Shown in pieces: positions 1 through 7,757 of a stretch of DNA of 35,237 nt. The position numbers and the translations under genes are program-made. Origin of the DNA: Nitrosomonas sp. (lineage in GTDB: Bacteria; Pseudomonadota; Gammaproteobacteria; Burkholderiales; Nitrosomonadaceae); contig NZ_JALHQJ010000034.1 of the NCBI RefSeq assembly GCF_022842015.1, forward strand, positions 1-35,237, read 5' to 3'. The notes under the pieces were generated by a model. The model searched no databases and was not told the origin of the DNA. It was given only the letters and a program-made list of their open reading frames with translations. Position 1 is the stretch's first letter, and every line of letters starts with the position of its first letter.

Positions 1-935
1 ATTGCAAGTTGGTTGCTCTTTATTGAGTCGGCGTAACGGCCAACGCGCTGATAAATATGCGATGACATGTGTATCAGATGTCCCGCTGCGGGCATCAGCG
101 TCAGCAATGTGTCGGCTGCTTGCTCTGCGCGCTCGGGAGTGCTGGTCGGTTCTATCAGGTGAATATACATATGCAGCGCACCAGGATGTTTCGGATTGCG
201 CCGCAACACTTCTTCGGTCAACGCAACGATCTCGGCTGTTCCTTCATACGGCTGGCCATCAAGCATCCAATAGCCCCAAGGCCGCAAGTCCATCATGGAT
301 TCCACATAAAGCATCGCAACATCCTCATCATGTGAAAAACGCTGAAGCACTTCCCTCATGGCCTGCGCGTAAGCCCTATCATTTGCCTCTCGATGCTCGG
401 TTTGCCCCGAATAACGTTTTTCAAGGGCATTGATAAGCGCTTGTTCCTTCGGCGATGCATTCGCCATCAGCGATTTAGCCTTTTGCACAATCTCTAATGC
501 TTGAGGCTCTTCATTCGGCTCCATCATTGCGTTGATGTTAGGGCCAAGCACCAGCGCTTGGCCCCAGTAAGCCATTGCAAGATCTGGCTCGAGTCGTGCC
601 GCCTCGCGAAATGCCCGGCGTGCCTCGGCATGATTGAATGCATAGGCAAGATTAAGCCCCTGGTTGATATATTGCTGTGCTAGCGGGTTGCGTGTGCTGA
701 CCGGAAAAGTATGCGAACCCAGATTAAGCAACCTGGGGGCAAGCTGACCATCCGGACCTGGCTTATGCGCCAACTCGGATGCCACATAATGCTGATGCCT
801 GCCTTCCGATTCTGCGGCAGCTATATGTTTTGGCGTTATCCTTGACGCTCCAGTTTCAGCAGATAACTCACAGACGCTTGCTAAAACCAGCATCGAAATG
901 AGCAACGTGGAACGAGCAGCAGCATAAAATTGCAT
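1..935 (-). CDS. Exported TPR-repeat protein, C-terminus beyond window
   Basis: The reading frame opens at ATG 933-935 and stays open to the window edge, so only the first ~311 residues are present. A GGAGG ribosome site lies just upstream. The start encodes a hydrophobic signal peptide (LLISMLVLASVCELSA, probable cut before ET); there is no proper lipobox. From about residue 80 the sequence has the TPR-like pattern GLNLAYAFNHAEARRAFREA followed by LEPDLAMAYWGQALVLGPNIN. This is typical of a family of periplasmic tetratricopeptide proteins of unknown substrate that are often 500-600 residues long. Further helices follow (RNPKHPGALHMYIHLIE, MPAAGHLIHMSSHIYQRVGRY). TPRs usually mediate protein-protein contacts; a specific role cannot be read from the sequence. 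Confidence 0.85.
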   Translation of the reverse strand, partial: MQFYAAARSTLLISMLVLASVCELSAETGASRITPKHIAAAESEGRHQHYVASELAHKPGPDGQLAPRLLNLGSHTFPVSTRNPLAQQYINQGLNLAYAFNHAEARRAFREAARLEPDLAMAYWGQALVLGPNINAMMEPNEEPQALEIVQKAKSLMANASPKEQALINALEKRYSGQTEHREANDRAYAQAMREVLQRFSHDEDVAMLYVESMMDLRPWGYWMLDGQPYEGTAEIVALTEEVLRRNPKHPGALHMYIHLIEPTSTPERAEQAADTLLTLMPAAGHLIHMSSHIYQRVGRYADSIKSNQLA

Positions 936-958
936 GGGATATTCCTCCTAAAATAAAT

Positions 959-1049
959 TGGCATTGTTAAATGACTATGGTCACTTACTTTTCACGTACC
1001 GAAATATAGAATTTATAGAGTTAATTTCTATACGGCATTAACAATGCCA
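959..1049. repeat. 12-bp inverted repeat in promoter region of the TPR gene
   Basis: TGGCATTGTTAA at 959-970 is matched by its exact reverse complement TTAACAATGCCA at 1038-1049, 67 bp apart. The right copy is itself part of a small palindrome, GGCATT-AAC-AATGCC (1034-1048). The pair brackets the region where the promoter of the minus-strand TPR gene should lie. It could be a pair of operator sites that allow looping; no regulator is identified. Confidence 0.45.
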
Positions 1050-1090
1050 TGGAAACACTCGATCTTACAAACCATCCTCATTTACTTATT

Positions 1091-1363
1091 CTACTCGGCA
1101 GTAGTAGGATCGATCACAGTTTTGATTCGAGAAATACGATTGGCTGGGAACTCGCCTTGCTCAGCATGTGCTCTGACGGCAGCTTCGTCAGGCGCAATGT
1201 AGATGCAATAGACCTTATCATCCGTCACATAGCTTTCCAGCCATTGAACCCGCGGCCCCATATTACTCAATACACCACATGATTTCTGAGAAATAGCTTG
1301 CAAATCCTGGGGTGTTAATGCATCTGCTCCAGGAATTTCACGTTCTATTATATATTTTGGCAT
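1091..1363 (-). CDS. DUF4242 family protein (SCO4226-like)
   Basis: A 90-residue soluble protein beginning MPKYIIEREIPGADALT, with the pattern YVTDDKVYCIYIAPDEAAVRAHAEQGEFPANRI. This is the signature of the DUF4242 family, small ferredoxin-like-fold proteins; the Streptomyces member SCO4226 was described as nickel-binding. The ATG at 1361-1363 has a strong GGAGG seven bases upstream. The gene lies about 60 bp downstream of a TetR-type regulator on the same strand. The gap holds a near-palindrome (1389-1408) that matches one in the regulator's own promoter, so this gene is probably its target. Metal binding here is inferred from the family only. Confidence 0.85.
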   Translation of the reverse strand: MPKYIIEREIPGADALTPQDLQAISQKSCGVLSNMGPRVQWLESYVTDDKVYCIYIAPDEAAVRAHAEQGEFPANRISRIKTVIDPTTAE

Positions 1364-1388
1364 AACGCCTCCAATAAAATCGGTTAAA

Positions 1389-1408
1389 AAATATGACCAG
1401 TCGTATTT
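1389..1408. promoter_or_regulatory. Probable TetR operator upstream of the DUF4242 gene
   Basis: The 20-bp site AAATATGACCAGTCGTATTT has half-sites AAATATGACC and AAATACGACT (right half read in reverse), matching at 8 of 10 positions. The same half-site pattern occurs in the promoter of the adjacent TetR gene (2029-2048: TAATACGACC and TAAGACAACC). The site lies 25 bp upstream of the DUF4242 start codon, where a bound repressor would block transcription. Confidence 0.65.
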
Positions 1409-1424
1409 AATATTGATAAAAAAA

Positions 1425-2021
1425 TTAAGGCATAAAATAATCTCCTAGTAAATTATGACAACATTGCTTAACCGGGGCAGATGATTTTTCTATTTTCATT
1501 CGCAATAAAGCACCCTGCCAGGCATTTATCAGCAAGTCAGCCATTTCTTCAGCCGATTTATCCGATCTTACCGCCCCTTGCCGTTGCGCTTTCGCTAACC
1601 CATACTGCAATAAATCCCGATAGCGTTTGACTGCCACTTGAAGAGATTTCTGGCAAACCTCACTGGTATCGCCCAGTTCGCCCATCAAATTGCCTAAAAG
1701 ACATCCCCCCTTAAACTCGTTTCTCTCAAGTTCTGCAATAAGCTCATCAAAATAACACCGAATTGCACCGAGTGCATCCGTACCAGAGCTATCCAAATGT
1801 CCGGCTAATTGTGCAATAAATGGACCGATATAGTGCTGGATAACATTTGCCCCAAAATCTTCTTTACTGTCAAAATAATTATAAAAAGAACCCTTGGGAA
1901 CGTTCACTGCATCGAGAATTTCCTGCAATCCCGTACCGTGATAACCTTGCCCCATAAACAATGCAACACCCTCATTTAGCAAGCTCTCTCGATTAAATTC
2001 TTTTTTATTTGATTTTGACAT
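1425..2021 (-). CDS. TetR/AcrR family transcriptional repressor
   Basis: About 198 residues with an N-terminal TetR helix-turn-helix (residues ~8-55: ESLLNEGVALFMGQGYHGTG, LQEILDAVNVPKGSFYNYF, SKEDFG) and a helical ligand-binding C-terminal half. The F-x-N/Y-Y-F-x-S-K-E-D ending of the HTH is the family hallmark. Two ATGs are adjacent (2022-2024 and 2019-2021); neither has a ribosome site. I chose the second because the promoter places transcription initiation at about 2021, implying a leaderless mRNA; the first would add only one Met. It probably represses itself and the DUF4242 gene through the operators at 2029-2048 and 1389-1408. The C-terminal style resembles the NemR/AcuR type that senses small reactive molecules, but the ligand is unknown. 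Confidence 0.88.
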   Translation of the reverse strand: MSKSNKKEFNRESLLNEGVALFMGQGYHGTGLQEILDAVNVPKGSFYNYFDSKEDFGANVIQHYIGPFIAQLAGHLDSSGTDALGAIRCYFDELIAELERNEFKGGCLLGNLMGELGDTSEVCQKSLQVAVKRYRDLLQYGLAKAQRQGAVRSDKSAEEMADLLINAWQGALLRMKIEKSSAPVKQCCHNLLGDYFMP

Positions 2022-2027
2022 CATCCA

Positions 2028-2056
2028 ATAATACGACCGGTTGTCTTAAATGTCAA
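2028..2056 (-). promoter_or_regulatory. Near-consensus sigma-70 promoter of the tetR gene with embedded operator
   Basis: Read on the minus strand, TTGACA (2051-2056) is separated by exactly 17 bp from TATTAT (2028-2033): a perfect -35 and a one-mismatch -10. The spacer is occupied by the near-palindrome at 2029-2048 (half-sites TAATACGACC and TAAGACAACC, 8 of 10 matching), as expected for autorepression. The -10 box ends only 3 bp before the first ATG, so the transcript should begin at or within the start codon. Confidence 0.75.
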
Positions 2057-2138
2057 TTAACTAAGACACGCCCGATAGCTTCTTAGCGGAATTTTGCTGA
2101 TGCAAAAGGATGAATATTTGATGTAAAATCATATACAA

Positions 2139-2423
2139 TTAAACAAACTTGGTAAGCAACTTGAGAATAACCCCCCCAAATTCCTCGGCATTGCCAACAA
2201 TTTTATTAATTTTCTCGTTTTGATCACCCGAACGCCTAACAATTTCCATCAGCTCCGCAAGCTTCTTGACTTCAGCCGGATCTGGGAAAAGACTCTCAAT
2301 TTCCTCATCCGACAATCGAGTAATTGCTGAAATCTTTCCAGCAAGCTTACTATCCGTTCTATCCCCTGCTCCATCAATAGCTTGATCCAATTCTTGCTGA
2401 AATTTGCCCCAGTCGATTGTCAT
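2139..2423 (-). CDS. Small hypothetical protein downstream of a lipoprotein
   Basis: A 94-residue, acidic, helix-rich soluble protein without signal peptide or membrane segment, ending in a hydrophobic stretch (FGGVILKLLTKFV). The ATG at 2421-2423 is preferred to an upstream GTG (2429) because AGGGG lies at the right distance. That ribosome site overlaps the stop codon of the preceding lipoprotein gene (2433-2435), so the two are probably translationally coupled and functionally linked. I do not recognise a family. Motif-like stretches such as ITRLSDEEIESLFPDP give no functional clue. Confidence 0.65.
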   Translation of the reverse strand: MTIDWGKFQQELDQAIDGAGDRTDSKLAGKISAITRLSDEEIESLFPDPAEVKKLAELMEIVRRSGDQNEKINKIVGNAEEFGGVILKLLTKFV

Positions 2424-2432
2424 TATCACCCC

Positions 2433-3092
2433 TCATTTACGTAGCTTATCAAGAATGCTCTTGATCTTTTCACGGTATCTCTCCGTATCTTGCACACGAT
2501 CTTCGATACTACGCGCAGCAACAACCAGTTCGGATACCGCTTGATCAGTTTGGTTGACAAATTTATCGATATCCGTATTTGTCATTCCGATCATATCGAG
2601 ATAACGCTTTCTGTTCTCTTCTATTTTTGATGCGGATTGCAAGAAAGCAGTTAATGAATTATTAATTGCTCTTGCCTGGTCATACTCCGCTTTAAGCTTG
2701 CTTCTTATCTCCGCTTCAAGTTCATCCAGCGGTTGAATCAGCTCGACACGCTTCTGATTAATCTTCACTTGGAGTTTAGGTCCAGCCAGCGCAATAAAGT
2801 TTAAACGATCTTTTGCATCTTGTGATTGGACGACCTGCTTCCACATTGCATCGACTTTGGGGTCACTGAAAAACTCTTGGGCAAATATCGGTATCCATAC
2901 TTCTTGTAAAAAATCATCTACGCGCAATCTTTTGTCACGAAAAAACTCCTGCAGAAGCCTAACATGCGCTGTCTCCAGAGAGGAAATTCGTGTACCCAGC
3001 TGCGCTGAAAGCTCCGGAGCCTCAGGTGGTATTGATGCACATCCCGTGAATGACATCACTACAAAAATTATCGAAAATATTTTCTGTTTCAT
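2433..3092 (-). CDS. Lipoprotein with long helical (coiled-coil-like) body
   Basis: The ATG at 3090-3092 has GAGG seven bases upstream and is chosen over an in-frame GTG two codons earlier. The first 18 residues form a lipoprotein signal peptide with lipobox FTGC (C18), followed by ASIPPE; Ala at +2 suggests the outer membrane under the E. coli rule. The remaining ~200 residues are rich in charged and hydrophobic heptad-like helices (QPLDELEAEIRSKLKAEYDQ; YREKIKSILDKLRK), consistent with an elongated coiled coil. No domain family is recognised. It is the first gene of a two-gene unit with the 94-residue protein downstream. Confidence 0.75.
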   Translation of the reverse strand: MKQKIFSIIFVVMSFTGCASIPPEAPELSAQLGTRISSLETAHVRLLQEFFRDKRLRVDDFLQEVWIPIFAQEFFSDPKVDAMWKQVVQSQDAKDRLNFIALAGPKLQVKINQKRVELIQPLDELEAEIRSKLKAEYDQARAINNSLTAFLQSASKIEENRKRYLDMIGMTNTDIDKFVNQTDQAVSELVVAARSIEDRVQDTERYREKIKSILDKLRK

Positions 3093-3308
3093 GAACACCT
3101 CAAAGATGAAAGGGATTTAAACCTCGGTTAACATTTTGAAACAAAATATTACCTTACTGCAAGAAACTTTTATTCCTTCAGATCCGTAGACACTAATTGT
3201 ATGCAAATCCGGTCAGCTGTTATCGTATCTGAGTCAATAAAATTAGGCCTATTGATTTATAATCTCTCTCAAATACTATTTAAACTGTTATCTTTCTAAG
3301 GATATTGA

Positions 3309-3764
3309 ATGGTTCATCTACCGAAGCCAATTAGATTCTCTCTATTCGTTATAATATTACTGACTATTTCGTTCCCTGCCTTGACTAGCGAACCTCCTAC
3401 CGAGATAGGTTGTTGCCAACAATCTGACGCACAACAGCCAGACTTGATCGAATTACCTGCGGAGGCAATTCAACAACTTAAAATCGATGCAGGATTCGGC
3501 TGGGGAATCTTTAGTGGCACCGTTTACAATGGCAATGACCACTATCATGTAACACAGCTCATTGTCAGCATGACACCGATCCATGATCATCACCAGATGC
3601 ACATGCATGAAAATATGTCGCATGAAACGAAGCAACATCAAATCAATATGGAGTTACCGCCAGTAACGAAAAGCGCTCTCTCCATGGCGCTTACGGGTGA
3701 TGATGTCCATGTGCATGACTTCAAGTGGCAGGTCATCAAAGTCATGGGATATCAAGTACCCTGA
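3309..3764 (+). CDS. Exported His/Met-rich protein, possible metal binder
   Basis: A 151-residue protein with an N-terminal signal peptide (hydrophobic FSLFVIILLTISFPALTS, likely cut near residue 27). An AAGGA ribosome site lies upstream of ATG 3309. After the signal come two adjacent cysteines (GCCQQ), and around residues 92-111 a dense cluster HDHHQMHMHENMSHETKQHQ. Near the C-terminus is GDDVHVHDFKWQV. Clusters of His and Met like this are common in periplasmic copper or nickel binding proteins, so metal binding is a reasonable inference, but I recognise no named family. The gene stands alone between divergent and unrelated neighbours. Confidence 0.65.
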   Translation: MVHLPKPIRFSLFVIILLTISFPALTSEPPTEIGCCQQSDAQQPDLIELPAEAIQQLKIDAGFGWGIFSGTVYNGNDHYHVTQLIVSMTPIHDHHQMHMHENMSHETKQHQINMELPPVTKSALSMALTGDDVHVHDFKWQVIKVMGYQVP

Positions 3765-3925
3765 CTAATCAACAGGATTCAGATTATGCAAACATTTTTC
3801 CAATTCAAGGCATACCGAAAAAAGTGATTACTATCATTTCTCTCATGACACAGTGTATGATCGTGCGCAAATGTTTAAAGTAATTCTGCAGCTCTTTTTA
3901 ACTTATAAAATAATAAAGGCAAGTC

Positions 3926-5152
3926 ATGGTTAGCGCACCCAACGTCAAGATATTAGTCCTCGATGACGATAGCTTCATGCTCAAACTACTGACACGCATG
4001 CTTGCCAAACTGGGCTATACTTCTGTTGTTACTTGCGACAATGGCTCGGATGCACTGAAAAAAATCGATCACATCGACACCTGCCCGGATTTAATTCTAC
4101 TCGACTTGAATATGCCCGATATGGATGGCATTGAGTTTGTGCGTTATCTGGTTGATCGGCAATATCACGGCAAACTAATTCTAGTCAGTGGTGAAGACGA
4201 GCGCATGCTTAAAACCGCTGAGCGACTGGTTCATGCACACAAAATATCCATGCTTGGCTACCTGCTCAAACCCGTAGACCCTGAAAAGCTATCCGAAATA
4301 TTGCAACAGTGGGAACCTGATTCTTCAACTGAGCAGCAACCTAACAAAAAAATTTATGTCGCGACGGATATTCAATCCGCTCTTGCTCAGCATGAATTAG
4401 TCAATTACTACCAACCTAAAGTATCGGTAGCAACAGGAGATGTTATCGGCGCAGAAACATTGGTACGCTGGCATCATCCCAAAGATGGAATCATATTACC
4501 CGATCGGTTCATTAGCATAGCAGAAGAAAATAATCTGATTGACGACTTGACACACCAAGTTTTGCAACAGGCCATAGCCCAGGCCAAGCAATGGCATGAG
4601 AAGGGACTGACATTGCGGATTGGAATTAATGTTTCAATGGATAATCTGGCATCACTGGATTTCCAAGACTTCGTCGTTAATCTGGTGACCGAAAACGGCT
4701 TGCCGCCACAAAAGATCGTACTCGAAGTCACAGAAAGCCAATTAATGGGATCCGATACACGAATACCATTGGAAATCCTAACACGCTTGCGCCTCAAAAG
4801 ATTTCATTTGTCGATTGACGATTTTGGCACCGGACATTCATCAATGGCTCAGTTACGCGATATTCCTTTCAATGAGCTTAAAATCGACCAAGGCTTCGTG
4901 CATCGCGCGTGTGAAGATGACACATTGCGCGCCATTTACGACGCCAGTTTATCGATGGGCAAACAACTGGGCATGGATATCGTAGCGGAAGGCGTCGAGG
5001 ATCGTAACGATTGGGAATTTTTGCGACAAACAGGGTGCGATATGGCTCAAGGCAATTTTATTTCCAGGCCGTTACTGCCTGATGATTTTCCCGGCTGGAT
5101 GGAAGAATGGCAAAACAAAGTCCGCACCGAATTAATCGTCGCGCCGGAGTAG
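3926..5152 (+). CDS. Response regulator with EAL domain (REC-EAL c-di-GMP phosphodiesterase)
   Basis: A 408-residue two-domain protein. Residues ~8-125 are a receiver domain with acidic pocket (VLDDDSF, D13-D15), phosphoacceptor D60 (LILLDLNMPDMDG), Ser88 at the switch position and K115 (LLKPVDP). Residues ~148-395 are an EAL domain. The key elements are present: ETL at 177-179 in place of EAL, the Asn of INVS, the Glu of LEVTES, the DDFGTG loop, KID, the VAEGVE glutamate and QGNFISRP. It should therefore hydrolyse c-di-GMP to pGpG under phosphorylation control. No histidine kinase lies beside it, so its partner is elsewhere (orphan response regulator). Confidence 0.92.
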   Translation: MVSAPNVKILVLDDDSFMLKLLTRMLAKLGYTSVVTCDNGSDALKKIDHIDTCPDLILLDLNMPDMDGIEFVRYLVDRQYHGKLILVSGEDERMLKTAERLVHAHKISMLGYLLKPVDPEKLSEILQQWEPDSSTEQQPNKKIYVATDIQSALAQHELVNYYQPKVSVATGDVIGAETLVRWHHPKDGIILPDRFISIAEENNLIDDLTHQVLQQAIAQAKQWHEKGLTLRIGINVSMDNLASLDFQDFVVNLVTENGLPPQKIVLEVTESQLMGSDTRIPLEILTRLRLKRFHLSIDDFGTGHSSMAQLRDIPFNELKIDQGFVHRACEDDTLRAIYDASLSMGKQLGMDIVAEGVEDRNDWEFLRQTGCDMAQGNFISRPLLPDDFPGWMEEWQNKVRTELIVAPE

Positions 5153-5164
5153 CTTAACCGATTG

Positions 5165-6145
5165 TTAACGAGCGGGTGAAAACACTTCATGCACCTGGCT
5201 AAATGATGCACCCGGCGTCAGACCGCCGCTGATGACATGCAACCGGCCATTGACTACCGCCGCGCCCAAACCATGCCGTGCCGTCGGCATCGGCGCCATA
5301 GTCACCCAGCGATCTTCATCCGGCAGGTACATTTCATGCGTATCGAATGTGCCTTCACCGGATTCACCACCCACCACGTAAATGCGTCCGTCGATAACGC
5401 CAGCAGCAATGCCGCTACGTGCGGTCGGTAATTTAGCACGTGTGTGCCATTGATTCGTGGCGAGGTCATAGGCTTCGACTACGTCCATATTTTTGCGGTA
5501 ATTCAAGCTTGGGCGCCCACCAATGGCATAAATTTTATCGCCTGCGGTCACAACCGCCAAATGATCACGTGCTGTCGGCATAGCGGCTGCGGGAGTCCAT
5601 ACGTTGGTTTGCGGGTCGTACACTTCCACGGCGGCGGAATTGTTATCTCCGTCATATCCACCAATAGCATAGAGATGACCTTGGTATGCCGCCACGCCTA
5701 GCGCACCACGCGCGGTCGGCATGGGTGCCAGTTCATGCCAGGTCTGATTAACTGGATTAAATTGATACAGCGTTGCAACTGCACGCCATACCGATAAGCC
5801 GCCTTTAGTGAAACCGCCAATCACATACAAATAACCATTGAGAGCGGCAATTCCGGCATGATGACGGCCTTCCGGCAATGGCGCTGTTTCTGTCCAGGCA
5901 TCGGTAGCCGGATCATAGATTTCCACCGTGCGACTGATGGCGAAATCCAGCACATTGCTAAGACTTGGCTGACTGAATCCGCCGACCGCATAGATTTTTC
6001 CGTCCAACGCGGCTGCCGCAATTTCAGTGCGCTTCTCCAGTGTCGGAGTTGCATTATGCCAAACACCAAGTTCTACAGATTCCGCCTGTAATAACGCCGT
6101 TTTAGAAAGAGCCAACAGAATAATCAGAAATTTTAAATTTGACAT
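5165..6145 (-). CDS. Exported kelch-repeat beta-propeller protein
   Basis: A 326-residue protein starting at ATG 6143-6145, chosen because AGGAGG sits at ideal distance; the longer frame upstream has no ribosome site and overlaps the acetyltransferase gene. Residues ~1-22 form a signal peptide (LKFLIILLALSKTALLQA). The rest is about six kelch repeats of ~48 residues, each with a double glycine (YAVGGF, YVIGGF, YAIGGY, YAIGGR, YVVGGE, HVISGG), a Tyr-Asp-Pro element and a distal Trp followed by P(M/L)P(T/E)(A/G)R. This predicts a six-bladed beta-propeller in the periplasm. Kelch propellers mostly mediate binding; some are sialate mutarotases, but no evidence points to sialic acid here. Confidence 0.9.
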   Translation of the reverse strand: MSNLKFLIILLALSKTALLQAESVELGVWHNATPTLEKRTEIAAAALDGKIYAVGGFSQPSLSNVLDFAISRTVEIYDPATDAWTETAPLPEGRHHAGIAALNGYLYVIGGFTKGGLSVWRAVATLYQFNPVNQTWHELAPMPTARGALGVAAYQGHLYAIGGYDGDNNSAAVEVYDPQTNVWTPAAAMPTARDHLAVVTAGDKIYAIGGRPSLNYRKNMDVVEAYDLATNQWHTRAKLPTARSGIAAGVIDGRIYVVGGESGEGTFDTHEMYLPDEDRWVTMAPMPTARHGLGAAVVNGRLHVISGGLTPGASFSQVHEVFSPAR

Positions 6146-6200
6146 GCCATTCCTCCTTTTGATTTGGCTGAATGATAACTGCAACACACCCGATTCCACC

Positions 6201-6713
6201 TTACACAACCTTTTCCAGATAATCAATTGTCAAGCCAGAGGCTTTCGGTGCTCCCAAGTGCAACGGGTATGCCTCAACCTGGCCGGTCAAGCGGTAGCCT
6301 CTACGTTGGTAAAATGCGATCAATTCCGGTCGCTGCGATACCACAAACATAATAAATTTGCGCACTTGCATTGTGTGACAAGCAAAAGCTTCCGCTTGTT
6401 CAAGTATATATTTACCAAATCCTTGCTGTTGCAGACTTGGGTGAACCGAGAAAAAACCGATGTAGGCATGCTCGTTTTCTTTCGCGATATAAATACACGA
6501 CGCCAGCATGAAAGGTTGATTGGCAACAAAAAAACAAGCATCAGGGTGCGCCATAGCGGCTTCTATTTCCAGCCGATCGGCTCTGTCGCCTTGAATAATT
6601 GCAGCTTCTGTTGTCCAGCCAATCTCCCCGCGATAGGTCTGATTGATCAGATCACTAATCGCTTGCGCTTGGTGATAACCGGCCTTTTCAAGACGACAAG
6701 TAGAGAAATCCAT
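6201..6713 (-). CDS. GNAT family N-acetyltransferase
   Basis: A 170-residue protein from ATG 6711-6713; the open frame extends further upstream but overlaps the SirB2 gene and encodes Cys/Trp-rich junk, so the internal Met (MDFSTCRLEKAGYHQ) is preferred despite no clear ribosome site. The acetyl-CoA binding motif A is IGFFSVHPSLQQQGFGKYI (Q-x-x-G-x-G/A pattern), and a C-terminal element SQRPELIAFYQRRGYR is the usual GNAT motif B. It transfers an acetyl group from acetyl-CoA to an amine; the substrate is unknown. It is last in a minus-strand run after the CopD-like and SirB2 genes. Confidence 0.85.
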   Translation of the reverse strand: MDFSTCRLEKAGYHQAQAISDLINQTYRGEIGWTTEAAIIQGDRADRLEIEAAMAHPDACFFVANQPFMLASCIYIAKENEHAYIGFFSVHPSLQQQGFGKYILEQAEAFACHTMQVRKFIMFVVSQRPELIAFYQRRGYRLTGQVEAYPLHLGAPKASGLTIDYLEKVV

Positions 6714-6754
6714 CCGACAATATTGAATTCTTTGGCATGTAGCACCGAGGAAAT

Positions 6755-7138
6755 CTAGCCAACACCCAAGACCGGACTTTTGGTCAAAGCAACCAATACA
6801 ATATAAGCAAACACAAAAAGAGCTGCAACCCAAGCGGTAATCCTTGTTTTTCGGGTTTTGCCAAACCGCATCGCCACCATGCCTAGACCAATATACACCA
6901 GCAAACCGGATATCTTCGCAGTCAGCCAAGCGTGTTCCAGCGGATTTTGCTGGATCGCGATTGCCAGTAGAATGGCACTGACAAGTAACACCGTATCGTT
7001 GATATGCGGCAGGATCTTAACCCAGCGTTGGCGTAGGTTTTCAGAATCCTGAATTAGCCAAATACCGCGTAAAAAAAATAATGAGAAACTTAAAATCACG
7101 CTACCGACATGAACCATTTTCAATAGCGCGTAATCCAT
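6755..7138 (-). CDS. SirB2 family inner membrane protein
   Basis: A 127-residue protein with four hydrophobic segments (HVGSVILSFSLFFLRGIWLI; DTVLLVSAILLAIAI; AKISGLLVYIGLGMVAMRF; AWVAALFVFAYIVLVALT), matching the SirB2 family in size and in its opening K-x-x-H-V-x-S-V pattern. ATG 7136-7138 is chosen; it lies two bases after the stop of the CopD-like gene, so the two are translationally coupled. The longer frame uses a TTG inside that gene. SirB was originally linked to invasion gene expression in Salmonella, but the molecular role of SirB2 is not established. Co-occurrence with a CopD-like protein suggests a membrane or heme/copper-related role, which is only inference. Confidence 0.85.
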   Translation of the reverse strand: MDYALLKMVHVGSVILSFSLFFLRGIWLIQDSENLRQRWVKILPHINDTVLLVSAILLAIAIQQNPLEHAWLTAKISGLLVYIGLGMVAMRFGKTRKTRITAWVAALFVFAYIVLVALTKSPVLGVG

Positions 7139-7140
7139 TA

Positions 7141-7623
7141 TCAGTTGCCAGGAATTAGCCAACCGTGACTACCAGCCACGGCACCGGCAATGGTAATCAA
7201 GCTAAGTATCAATAAGGTCATATGCTTACGCTGAATTTTAATAAACATTTCCGCTGTGATATTTTCCTGCGTCGGTGCTGCAGCTTGGCGGCGTGCACGC
7301 GGTTCCATGACAAACAGCATCACACTAAACAACAACCAAATTAACACCATGGTATGCATCCACCAATATTGCCATTGCACAAAACGATGCCAGACATCCA
7401 ACGCGTACACCATGTAAAAACCACTTAAACCGACAACCAATGTAGTAATCCGCGCCTGTGCGGCAAACCCTTGCCGGAAACGAGTAAAAGTTTCCATCGC
7501 TTCCGCTGCTGATGACATACGCGCGAGCATCGGTAACAGCACCAGGGTTACCATCGCCACACCACCAATCCACAAAACAACACCCAACACATGCAACACT
7601 CGGGCAAGTATCAATTCGTCCAT
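7141..7623 (-). CDS. CopD-like integral membrane protein
   Basis: A 160-residue protein with four membrane segments and the N-terminal pattern ARVLHVLGVVLWIGGVAMVT, typical of CopD/DUF2269-type membrane proteins in which conserved His residues near the membrane surface may bind metal or heme. Further His residues occur in WHRFVQWQYWWMHTMVLIW and in the last helix region (AGSHGW). The start at ATG 7621-7623 has only a weak ribosome site. It forms a coupled pair with the SirB2 gene downstream. Copper import is the family-level suggestion; the sequence does not prove it. Confidence 0.7.
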   Translation of the reverse strand: MDELILARVLHVLGVVLWIGGVAMVTLVLLPMLARMSSAAEAMETFTRFRQGFAAQARITTLVVGLSGFYMVYALDVWHRFVQWQYWWMHTMVLIWLLFSVMLFVMEPRARRQAAAPTQENITAEMFIKIQRKHMTLLILSLITIAGAVAGSHGWLIPGN

Positions 7624-7757
7624 GCATTTATTACCGGTTTAGTAGCAAACTTAGAAAACATTAAAAACCACTTCAAGATCGAGTTGCATCTGGATGTTAA
7701 GCAACACAGCCCCTCTCTGCACAAAACAACGCCATTTATAATGAAATGAGTCGTCGA

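Noticed and set aside
2-433. 143-codon plus-strand frame
   Set aside because: It lies opposite the TPR protein gene, which has a signal peptide, ribosome site and family pattern; the plus frame looks like an antisense shadow.
6027-6758. 243-codon plus-strand frame opposite the kelch and acetyltransferase genes
   Set aside because: Both minus-strand genes have clear family motifs; the plus frame crosses their boundary and resembles nothing.
6714-6929. N-terminal extension of the GNAT gene
   Set aside because: It overlaps SirB2 and encodes Cys/Trp-rich sequence not found in GNAT proteins.
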